From assembly GCA_048213135.1 (NCBI GenBank), contig PS015010.1:1736001-1800000 (forward strand): a stretch of 64,000 bases of DNA, written 5' to 3'. Both the position numbers and the translations under genes were made by a program. The notes under the pieces are model-generated. The model saw nothing but the letters and a program-made list of their open reading frames with translations. It did no database searches and had not been told where the DNA came from. Shown here one piece after another: positions 31,197-38,634 of this stretch. Every line of letters begins with the position of its first letter. The first letter of the stretch is position 1. This stretch comes from Reclinomonas americana ATCC 50394. Its lineage: Eukaryota > Jakobida > Jakobea > Jakobida.

Positions 31197-33002
31197 ATGA
31201 AACTGCCTATTGTCACACTGTTTTCTGCCCTGCTATTGGCTGCCCAGGCCATAGCACAGGCACCCGCGTCTGCCGACAGCCTCAGTAAAGTGATCAATGG
31301 CAATGGTCCCGCGCCGGAAAAAATAAAAGCCTGCATTGCCCTCTCTTCTTCACTGGTGGTAAAAGATTTTGACTGGGCATTGGAAACCGCCCGCAACGGT
31401 CTGCAACTGGCGCAGGCAGGTAATGATAAACCGGCAGCCGCCACGCTGCAAAAAAATATCGGCCTCGCATATTATTTCAAAGGAAATTACGACAGTGCAG
31501 CTGTATACTATTACCAGGCACTTGACCAGTACAAAACAGTAAAAGATACCGAAGGCAGGGCCGCCCTGCTGAACGAACTGGGCAAACTGTACCGCAAGAC
31601 CCGCGACCTGGACCGTTCCCTCCAATTTTATGATGAGGCTTACGCCATTTACAAAAGCATCGGCAGCAATACCGGCATGGCCACCATCCTCAATGAGTCG
31701 GGCGTAGTTTTTGAATACAGGGAAGATTACAAAGAAGCCATACACCGTTACCAGCAATCACTCGACATCTGCAACCGCATACGCGACACCGCTGGCGCTT
31801 CCTGGAGCATCAACTTTATCGGTGGCGCCTATACGCAGATGAAAAATTACGGTGAAGCAGAGAAATACCTGCTCGATGCTTTGCAGATGAGACTGGCATT
31901 GAAAGACAGTTTTGCCATCGCACTCAACTATACCGACCTGGCCTATATGTATGCCCAGCAGGGGAAATACGACAAAGCCATAGAACAATACCAGCTCAGT
32001 AACAGCATTGCAAATCGTATGAAATACGCTGATCTGCTGCAAAACAATTATAAAGAACTCGCTGCCATAGCTGAAAAACAAGGACATTACCAGCAGTCGC
32101 TGGAATACACCAAACTGCAGGCCGCACTCCGCGATTCTGTTTACAGCAGTGATAAGATGAAGCAGATCGAACAACTGAACGCCCGTTACCAGGCAGAAAA
32201 AAAGGAGCAGCAACTGCAATTGCAGCAAGCCGTTATCAGCAAGAAAAATTACCTGTTGCTCTTCCTGGGCGGCAGCCTCGCACTGCTGGCCATCGCGGGC
32301 TTTGCCTTGTACAGGAAAAGACAACTGCAGCACCGGGTACAATTGCAGGATGTGGTGATGAAACAACAGGACATGGCCACCCGTGCCGTAATCACCGCTG
32401 AAGAGAACGAACGGCAACGCATAGCCGCCGACCTGCATGATGGTGTAGGACAGATGATGAGCGCCGCCAAAATGAACCTCTCCGCCTTTGAAGATGATCT
32501 TCCTTTTACCAGCGACGAACAAAAACTGGCCTATGAAAAGATCATGAGCCTGGTAGACGAAAGTTGCCGGGAGATCAGGAATGTAAGCCACCAGATGATG
32601 CCCAATGCCCTGCTCAAAAGCGGGCTCAGCAACGCTATCCGTGAATTCATTGATAAGATTGACAGTCGGGTCATCCGCATACAACTGCACGCGGAGGGAT
32701 TAAATGACCGGCTCGACAGTAATGTGGAAACCGTGCTTTACCGGGTGATACAGGAATGTGTGAACAACGTGATCAAACACGCCGGTGCCGACAGGCTGGA
32801 TATTGCCCTTATCAGGGATGAAGATGGTATTTCCGCCACTATTGAAGACAATGGAAAAGGATTCGACAGCGGTAAGAAGTCGGAAGGTATTGGTTTGCAG
32901 AATATCCGCAGCCGCATCGCTTTCCTCAAAGGCACCGTGGATTTTGACAGCGCGCCGGGAAGAGGGACGCTGGTAGCGATTCATGTTCCATTAAACAATT
33001 AA
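31197..33002 (+). CDS. TPR-containing sensor histidine kinase (NarX/HisKA_3 type), first of a tandem pair
   Basis: 601 residues. Signal peptide about 1-20. A periplasmic array of tetratricopeptide repeats covers about 60-310 (for example AAVYYYQALDQYK, SLQFYDEAYAIYKSIG, AIEQYQLSNSI). A coiled coil runs about 320-350 and one membrane helix is at about 352-372 (YLLLFLGGSLALLAIAGFAL). The HisKA_3 dimer domain has RQRIAADLHDGVGQMMSA with H414. The HATPase domain has ECVNNVIKHAGA (N box) and DNGKGFD. It would sense an unknown envelope signal and phosphorylate a NarL-type regulator, most likely the product at 35205. It starts 9 bases after dapB, so the partition operon may read into it. Confidence 0.94.
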   Translation: MKLPIVTLFSALLLAAQAIAQAPASADSLSKVINGNGPAPEKIKACIALSSSLVVKDFDWALETARNGLQLAQAGNDKPAAATLQKNIGLAYYFKGNYDSAAVYYYQALDQYKTVKDTEGRAALLNELGKLYRKTRDLDRSLQFYDEAYAIYKSIGSNTGMATILNESGVVFEYREDYKEAIHRYQQSLDICNRIRDTAGASWSINFIGGAYTQMKNYGEAEKYLLDALQMRLALKDSFAIALNYTDLAYMYAQQGKYDKAIEQYQLSNSIANRMKYADLLQNNYKELAAIAEKQGHYQQSLEYTKLQAALRDSVYSSDKMKQIEQLNARYQAEKKEQQLQLQQAVISKKNYLLLFLGGSLALLAIAGFALYRKRQLQHRVQLQDVVMKQQDMATRAVITAEENERQRIAADLHDGVGQMMSAAKMNLSAFEDDLPFTSDEQKLAYEKIMSLVDESCREIRNVSHQMMPNALLKSGLSNAIREFIDKIDSRVIRIQLHAEGLNDRLDSNVETVLYRVIQECVNNVIKHAGADRLDIALIRDEDGISATIEDNGKGFDSGKKSEGIGLQNIRSRIAFLKGTVDFDSAPGRGTLVAIHVPLNN

Positions 33003-33149
33003 TAATTACGAATTTCAAATTACGAATTGTTATCCTGTTATGTTCCTGAAGCTATTCATTAGCTGGCATGAATTTGAAGACAATACAAAAGAGTTATAAG
33101 CCGGGATTTAAAGGCATTCGTAATTTGAAATTCGTAATTCGTAATTAAA
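33001..33149. repeat. AT-rich inverted repeat pair, copy 4, between the two kinase genes
   Basis: Left arm 33001-33031 (AATTACGAATTTCAAATTACGAATT) and right arm 33115-33149 (ATTCGTAATTTGAAATTCGTAATT) are reverse complements. They carry the same TTTCAAA variant in both arms, which marks them as one unit rather than two chance repeats. Confidence 0.8.
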
Positions 33150-33156
33150 CACTGCC

Positions 33157-35088
33157 ATGCAGAAATACTTATTTCTATTCATCATCGCTTTCTTTACACA
33201 GCCTTCTTCCGCTCAGCAAAAGAAAGTTGACAGCCTCCTCAACATTACAAAGACCACCGACGATGTAAAGAAAAAAGTAGACGCGCTGAACAAACTCTGC
33301 AACCTGCTGATGTACGACAAACCACAGGAAGCCAAACAATATATTGTGGAAGCCATGGCACTGGCCGAGAAAGCGGACTATAAACTCGGCATGGGCGATG
33401 CTTATAACAGCATTGGCGTGGTATACGATATCAGCGGCAAATACGACAGTTCTATTTATTATTATGAAAAAGCACTGCCCATCTTCAACTCCATCAGCAA
33501 CCAGAAAGGCCGCGGCAGCACTATGAATAACCTGGGGCTGATCTACTGGAACCAGTCCAATTATGATAAGGCCCTCTCCTGCTTCCTGGATGCACTCAAA
33601 GATTTTGAGGCCATCGGCAACGATAAGTTCATGTCCAATGCACTCAATAATATTGGCCTGGTCTACTTCGATATCGGTAATTACCGTAAATCGCTGGAGT
33701 ACCATGTAAAAGCGAAAGCCATTTATGAAAAACTGGATGACGCCTATCTTATGGGTGCCGCTTCCACCAATATGGCCAACGCCTACAGCGAACTCCACCT
33801 GCTCGATTCCGCACAATACTATTATGAACAGGCCATCGCCCTGCATACCCGGGCTAAGGACGACTACGGCTTAAGTACCGCTTACAACGGCTATGCCGGC
33901 CTGCTGGCAGAGAAAGGCAATGACGCCGGGGCGCTGGACTACTTCAGCAAAACACTCGCCATTAAGGAAAGCCTCAATGAAAAAGTGGGTGAAAGTTCCG
34001 TACTCATTAATATGGCGGGCATTTACAACCGCCTGCGCCAGCCTGCCAAAGAACTGGAGGCGCTTAACCGGGCACAGGCTATAGCGGAGGAACATAACAT
34101 CAAGAAAGACCTGATCAAAATCTATGAAGCATTATCCGCTTTTTATGAAAAGACCGATCTGCAACGTTCGCTTTCTTATTATAAAAAATACAGCGCTGTA
34201 AAAGATTCTGTCTTTAATGAAAACAGCAGCCGCCAGGTGGCCGAACTCAGCACCCGTTACGAGACCAGTAAGAAAGAACTGCAATTAAAACAGAAGAACC
34301 TCCAGCTGAGCAAGAAGAATATTTTCATTGTGGCCATTTCAGGCTTGCTGGCACTCACGCTTTTACTGGGTTTTTCCTATTACAAACGTTACCGGCTGAG
34401 CCAGGAGAAAAAACTCCGCGAATCGGTGATCGCCCAGCAGGATGCCGCCACCCGGGCGGTGATCGTTGCCGAAGAAAATGAACGGCGCCGCATAGCCGCC
34501 GATCTGCACGACGGTGTAGGCCAGATGATGAGCGCTGCCAAGATGAACCTCTCTGCCTTTGAAGACGAAGCGCGGTTTGCTGATGAAAAACAGAAACAGG
34601 CTTTTGAAAAGATCATAGGACTGGTAGACGAAAGCTGCAAAGAGATCAGGAACGTGAGTCACCAGATGATGCCCAACGCCCTGCTCAAAAGCGGGCTCAG
34701 CAGCGCTATCCGTGAGTTCATTGATAAGATCGACAGCCGGGTGATCCGTATCAACCTGTACGCCGAAGGCCTGAGCGACCGGCTAGACAGCAATATAGAA
34801 ACCGTGCTCTACCGGGTGATACAGGAATGTGTGAACAACGTGATCAAGCATGCCGGTGCTTCCACCCTCGATATATCACTCATCCGCGATGGCGATGGCA
34901 TATCCGCCACCATTGAAGACAATGGCAAAGGTTTTGATGCCGCTAACCGGGAGCAGTTCGCCGGTATTGGCCTGAAAAATATCATCAGCCGCATCGAGTT
35001 CCTGAAAGGCATGGTGGATTTTGACAGCACGCCGGGCAAGGGAACCCTTGTTGCTATACATGTACCTCTAAAGAATGATGAATTATAA
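33157..35088 (+). CDS. TPR-containing sensor histidine kinase (HisKA_3 type), second of a tandem pair
   Basis: 643 residues. Signal peptide about 1-19 (MQKYLFLFIIAFFTQPSSA). Six or more TPR units lie at about 50-350 (SSIYYYEKALPIFNSI, KALSCFLDALKDFEAIG, SLEYHVKAKAIYEKL). A membrane helix is at about 388-408 (IFIVAISGLLALTLLLGFSY). HisKA_3 has ERRRIAADLHDGVGQMMSA with H451. HATPase has ECVNNVIKHAGA and DNGKGFD. The kinase half is nearly the same as in the preceding gene (80 of 86 bases match between 32592-32677 and 34663-34748), while the TPR half differs strongly. Likely shares the response regulator encoded next. Confidence 0.94.
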   Translation: MQKYLFLFIIAFFTQPSSAQQKKVDSLLNITKTTDDVKKKVDALNKLCNLLMYDKPQEAKQYIVEAMALAEKADYKLGMGDAYNSIGVVYDISGKYDSSIYYYEKALPIFNSISNQKGRGSTMNNLGLIYWNQSNYDKALSCFLDALKDFEAIGNDKFMSNALNNIGLVYFDIGNYRKSLEYHVKAKAIYEKLDDAYLMGAASTNMANAYSELHLLDSAQYYYEQAIALHTRAKDDYGLSTAYNGYAGLLAEKGNDAGALDYFSKTLAIKESLNEKVGESSVLINMAGIYNRLRQPAKELEALNRAQAIAEEHNIKKDLIKIYEALSAFYEKTDLQRSLSYYKKYSAVKDSVFNENSSRQVAELSTRYETSKKELQLKQKNLQLSKKNIFIVAISGLLALTLLLGFSYYKRYRLSQEKKLRESVIAQQDAATRAVIVAEENERRRIAADLHDGVGQMMSAAKMNLSAFEDEARFADEKQKQAFEKIIGLVDESCKEIRNVSHQMMPNALLKSGLSSAIREFIDKIDSRVIRINLYAEGLSDRLDSNIETVLYRVIQECVNNVIKHAGASTLDISLIRDGDGISATIEDNGKGFDAANREQFAGIGLKNIISRIEFLKGMVDFDSTPGKGTLVAIHVPLKNDEL

Positions 35089-35180
35089 ATGATGAATTAA
35101 GGATTAAGGATAACCATCTGTAAGACTTATTTCCGGATGGCAGGAACTCATCATTCAACATTTATAACTCATAATTAAAT
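35080..35180. repeat. Imperfect AT-rich inverted repeat between kinase and regulator genes
   Basis: ATGATGAATTATAAATGATGAATTAAGG (from 35080, overlapping the kinase stop) is mirrored by CATCATTCAACATTTATAACTCATAATTAAAT (to 35180). A related but distinct word set (GATGAATTA) compared with the other copies. Confidence 0.5.
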
Positions 35181-35204
35181 ATTCCCTAATATTGCAGGAA
35201 CAGA

Positions 35205-35846
35205 ATGAAGACCGGGAAGATCAAACTAGCCATTGTCGACGATCACCAGATCGTGATAGACGGACTCAAGTCCCTTTTGCAGGGGCATGACGAGTTTGAT
35301 GTTAAGATCGAATGTACCGATCCCCTCCGCATGACCTCCCTGCTGGAACAACAGCCGGTGGATATCCTCCTCACCGACGTAATGATGCCGGGCATGAATG
35401 GCGCAGAACTGGCATTGGCTGTACATAAAGCCTACCCTTCTGTACGTATACTCGCTTTATCCATGAGCGGGCAGGGCGAACTGGTGAACCAGATGATAGA
35501 TGAAGCGGACATTGCCGGTTATGTATTGAAAAATATCGGTAAGCAGGAACTGGTAACAGCGCTTAAAAAGATACATGACGGTGGCATTTATTTCAGTGAA
35601 GAAGTATTGAATGAAATGACCAGGGCCAGCGCCGTAAAAAAGACCAACGAAGAAGTGCACCTCACCGCCCGGGAAATAGAGATCATCGGGTTGATAGAAA
35701 AAGAATTAAGCAATAAGCAGATCGCCGAACAACTGTTCCTGAGCGAACGCACCGTGGAAACCCACCGCAAAAATATCTTCCGCAAGACAAACACGTCCAG
35801 CGTGATCGGGCTGATCAAGTATGCTTATGAACACAGGCTGATTTAA
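35205..35846 (+). CDS. NarL/FixJ-family response regulator
   Basis: 213 residues. Receiver domain about 7-125 with the acidic pocket DDH near 12 and the phosphoacceptor D58 (LLTDVMMPGMNG). The LuxR-type helix-turn-helix is at about 145-205 (VHLTAREIEIIGLIEKELSN, then AEQLFLSERTVETHRKNIF). The output is DNA binding. It lies 116 bases after the second kinase and is the natural partner for both HisKA_3 kinases. A weak -7-like element (TAATATTG, about 35187) suggests some separate transcription. Confidence 0.94.
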   Translation: MKTGKIKLAIVDDHQIVIDGLKSLLQGHDEFDVKIECTDPLRMTSLLEQQPVDILLTDVMMPGMNGAELALAVHKAYPSVRILALSMSGQGELVNQMIDEADIAGYVLKNIGKQELVTALKKIHDGGIYFSEEVLNEMTRASAVKKTNEEVHLTAREIEIIGLIEKELSNKQIAEQLFLSERTVETHRKNIFRKTNTSSVIGLIKYAYEHRLI

Positions 35847-35880
35847 TTACGAATTACCAATTACAAATTACGAATCTCTC
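35845..35880. repeat. AT-rich repeat arm after the response regulator gene
   Basis: AATTACGAATTACCAATTACAAATTACGAATC is the same word family. It begins inside the regulator stop codon region and has only a poorly matching right arm (35936-35963). Confidence 0.6.
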
Positions 35881-35965
35881 AACTTAATAAGCTGCTTGTA
35901 AAAAAGCAGGAAGTTCATGGCCACGAAAATTGGCACTTCATCAAATTATCAAATCATCACATTAA

Positions 35966-36913
35966 TTACCCTTTCCTGAGGTTTTCGAGCATATCCGATG
36001 TCATTCTGGTGAGGTCATATTCTTCCTGCCAGCCCCAGTCGGCACGGGCCACACTGTCGTCAATACTTTGCGGCCAGCTGTCGGCAATCGCCTGGCGGTA
36101 ATCCGGCTGATAAGTGATGCTGAATTCGGGAATATGCTTTTTGATCTCCGCGGCAATCTCTACGGGAGAGAAACTCATGCCCGACAGGTTATAGGACGTA
36201 CGAATGGATATAGATGAGGCTTCCGCTTCCATCAGTTCAATGGTCGCTTTTATGGCGTCGGGCATATACATCATGGGCAGGTAGGTATCCGCACCCAGGA
36301 AACATTCGTATTTTTTTTCTTCCAGCGCTTCATGAAATATTTCCACCGCGTAATCCGTAGTGCCGCCGCCCGGGGCGCTCTTGTAACTGATAAGACCGGG
36401 ATAGCGAAGGCTGCGTACATCCACGCCATAGCGGTTGAAATAATAATTACACCAGAACTCTCCGGCATACTTGCTGATGCCGTATACCGTTATGGGTTCG
36501 ATCACGGTTTGCTGCGGACAGTTCTGTTTGGGTGAGGTGGGCCCGAATACCGCGATGGAACTGGGCCAGTATACTTTATGTAATTTTTCTTCCCTGGCAA
36601 TATCGAGTACATTCAGCAGGCTCTGCATGTTGAGGCTCCAGGCCAGGTTGGGATTTTTTTCACCGGTGGCCGACAATATTGCCGCCAGCAGGTAGATCTG
36701 TGTAATACCCTGCCTGATCACCTGCACATGCAGCATTTCCTTGTTCATTACGTCCAGGCTTACGTAGGGGCCTGAGCCTTTCAGCAATTCATTCTCCTCC
36801 CGCAGGTCACTGGCGATAACATTGCTGTTACCATACAATTTACGAAGTGCGAGGGTGAGCTCAACACCTATCTGCCCGGAGGCGCCGATAACAAGGATCT
36901 TTTCTTTGACCAT
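35966..36913 (-). CDS. SDR-type L-threonine 3-dehydrogenase-like NAD-dependent epimerase/dehydratase
   Basis: 315 residues from ATG 36913 (MVKEKILVIGASGQIGVELT). The Rossmann GASGQIG is at about 8-14. The active site has the Ser before Y-x-x-x-K (WPSSIAVFG, then YGISKYAGE, Tyr and Lys of the extended SDR family). The specific stretch RYPGLISYKSAPGGGTTDYA is typical of the short-chain L-threonine dehydrogenases found in Bacteroidota, which oxidise threonine to 2-amino-3-ketobutyrate. The C-terminal SFSPVEIAAEIKKHIPEF fits too. A sugar-nucleotide epimerase is the alternative but lacks this loop. No kbl ligase gene is adjacent. Confidence 0.85.
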   Translation of the reverse strand: MVKEKILVIGASGQIGVELTLALRKLYGNSNVIASDLREENELLKGSGPYVSLDVMNKEMLHVQVIRQGITQIYLLAAILSATGEKNPNLAWSLNMQSLLNVLDIAREEKLHKVYWPSSIAVFGPTSPKQNCPQQTVIEPITVYGISKYAGEFWCNYYFNRYGVDVRSLRYPGLISYKSAPGGGTTDYAVEIFHEALEEKKYECFLGADTYLPMMYMPDAIKATIELMEAEASSISIRTSYNLSGMSFSPVEIAAEIKKHIPEFSITYQPDYRQAIADSWPQSIDDSVARADWGWQEEYDLTRMTSDMLENLRKG

Positions 36914-36933
36914 AGAACAATCTTTTAGAAATG

Positions 36934-36941
36934 CAAATGTA
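36934..36941 (-). promoter_or_regulatory. -7 element of the dehydrogenase gene
   Basis: Minus-strand TACATTTG, a full consensus match ending 20 bases before the ATG at 36913, which supports that start over the longer open frame. Confidence 0.5.
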
Positions 36942-37074
36942 ATACCTAAACCAATTCCTGCCACTTACTCATTCTTTCCAGGCAATGGCTCGGCCGGCAT
37001 TCCTTTACCGGCGAAAAAAAGGTCTCTTTACGACCATATCAATACCGTTTAATCATCCCTAAAAAACAAAGATC

Positions 37075-37377
37075 ATGTACACTATTCAATCAGGCAACAC
37101 CATCATCACATCCGGCAGCGTACGTATGGAACCTTTCGGAAAATCGTACACCAAGCAATGCTTCATCCGTACACCTCATATTTTTAAGGATAAGCCGGTC
37201 GTATCCGTTACGGTATACACCAGCAAAGGCAATGACGCTTTTGTCTTGTACGGCCTCGAACAAAGCATCGCCACGGGAGAAACCATTTTCAAGGTATCCG
37301 CCACCAACAATGAACTGGGCAAGGAATCGGAAGATGAATACTGGTGCGACTTTTTCATGATGGGGATACTGGCATAA
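37075..37377 (+). CDS. Small beta-rich protein, possibly H-type lectin-like
   Basis: 100 residues, no signal peptide. It opens MYTIQSGNTIITSGSVRMEP. It then shows IFKDKPVVSVTVYTSKGND, IFKVSATNN and YWCDFFMMGIL, a strand pattern that recalls H-type lectin domains (F-x-x-x-P-x-V-x-V, then F-x-V-x-x-x-N, then W-x-x-x-F-x-x-x-G). I offer that only as a resemblance. Spacing to the next gene is 36 bases, so it may be co-transcribed with the two lipoproteins. Confidence 0.7.
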   Translation: MYTIQSGNTIITSGSVRMEPFGKSYTKQCFIRTPHIFKDKPVVSVTVYTSKGNDAFVLYGLEQSIATGETIFKVSATNNELGKESEDEYWCDFFMMGILA

Positions 37378-37413
37378 GCCAATCCCTTTCCGCAAATAGT
37401 AAAATAACAAACC

Positions 37414-37965
37414 ATGAAGCGATATCATCTCCTGCTGTTATCAGCAGCCATTTTTTTCAGTTCCTGTAAAAAAGACGACCCCTATGTTCCCCAACTGGGT
37501 GACGCTTACCAGGGCGGTTATATCTTTTATATTGATGCCACGGGCGAACACGGCCTGGTTATGGGGCCGCCCGAATCAGAAACATCACTCCCCTGGGGTT
37601 GTGCCGGCACTCTCCTTGATGCCACCAGCAATAACCAGGCAGCAAGTGAATTAGGCTGGGGCATGTATTGCACCTCCCGTATCGTGGTAAAATGCGCCGA
37701 AACCAATACAGCTGCCAGGTATTGTTATAACCTGGAATACGGCGGGTATAAAGACTGGTTCCTTCCGAACCTGGGCGAGTGGAACCTGATGATCAAAAAC
37801 ATCGGCGCCTCCACAGGTCTCGCTTTAAAAGCCAGCAGCCGTTATTGGATTGCTTACGAAGCGGATGCCAACCGCGGGGCGTACTGTGTTCCCTCGAATC
37901 CGGGGATTGGGGTATTCGACAGTAAATCGAACTTCTACCTGGTGAGACCGGTAAGGGCTTTCTGA
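37414..37965 (+). CDS. Lipoprotein with DUF1566 (Lcl C-terminal-like) domain
   Basis: 183 residues. The lipoprotein signal ends at FFSSCKKDD (Cys18). The domain carries GDAYQGGYIFYIDATGEHGL at the start, YGGYKDWFLPNLGEWNLM near 110 and the closing YLVRPVRAF, the DUF1566/Lcl_C pattern. Outer-membrane or periplasmic location inferred from the signal. In this family the fold relates to FGE-sulfatase/C-type-lectin-like domains; the role here is unknown. Confidence 0.85.
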   Translation: MKRYHLLLLSAAIFFSSCKKDDPYVPQLGDAYQGGYIFYIDATGEHGLVMGPPESETSLPWGCAGTLLDATSNNQAASELGWGMYCTSRIVVKCAETNTAARYCYNLEYGGYKDWFLPNLGEWNLMIKNIGASTGLALKASSRYWIAYEADANRGAYCVPSNPGIGVFDSKSNFYLVRPVRAF

Positions 37966-37996
37966 TCCTCTATTTTCTAAACACAATGGTCCCGAA

Positions 37997-38593
37997 ATGA
38001 AAAATACAATGCTGCGTAATACTGCCATCATCCTGCTACTGCTGGCCGCCGTTGCCTGCAGGAACAGCCGGGTATCTTCCAACCCGCCCGCACCCCGGCC
38101 CGCGGAAGATAAAATGCCTTTTCGTCCTTCTATGGCAAAGATCATTTTCGCCGATGGCAAAACAAAATACGCCAATGTCATCAGCCAGTCTGCAACGCAG
38201 GCAGATCTGAGAATGATCCCCAACAGCGAGGAATACAGCATCAGCAACAAAGGGATCATACTCAGCAGCAACGGCAGCTATGCCAAGGGCGGCAGGGTAC
38301 AGAGCGTGATGATAAAAAACGCGGGGGCCAGTATTTATGATAAGATCGACCAGGCTAATTTCAATTATGGTACCCTCGGGTTCCGCTTCCCCGACGGGAA
38401 AGTGCAGTATGCCGGCGCACTGACCGTACAAACCGTATTCCTTTCCATAACGATGTTACATTCCGGATTCAACTACCAGCTTTACTTTAGAGGCGGGGAA
38501 TGGAAGATCGATATCCAGGGCGGAGAGTACAGGAACGGCACGTTCATCAGGGATATTTTTGAGTTATCTCCCGCCTTCAAGCGATTTTACTGA
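37997..38593 (+). CDS. Predicted lipoprotein, unknown function
   Basis: 198 residues with a lipoprotein signal (MLRNTAIILLLLAAVAC; Cys near 21) and a Pro-rich linker (SNPPAPRPAEDK). The body is mostly beta. Two similar segments both start with hydrophobic strands on a 'F-x-D/P-D-G-K-x-x-Y-A' theme: IIFADGKTKYANV near 49 and FRFPDGKVQYAGAL near 129, suggesting an internal duplication. No family recognised. It begins 31 bases after the DUF1566 gene. Confidence 0.75.
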   Translation: MKNTMLRNTAIILLLLAAVACRNSRVSSNPPAPRPAEDKMPFRPSMAKIIFADGKTKYANVISQSATQADLRMIPNSEEYSISNKGIILSSNGSYAKGGRVQSVMIKNAGASIYDKIDQANFNYGTLGFRFPDGKVQYAGALTVQTVFLSITMLHSGFNYQLYFRGGEWKIDIQGGEYRNGTFIRDIFELSPAFKRFY

Positions 38594-38634
38594 ACCCTAT
38601 CCTTCTTATTAATCATCCCCTTCAAATTAGAACA

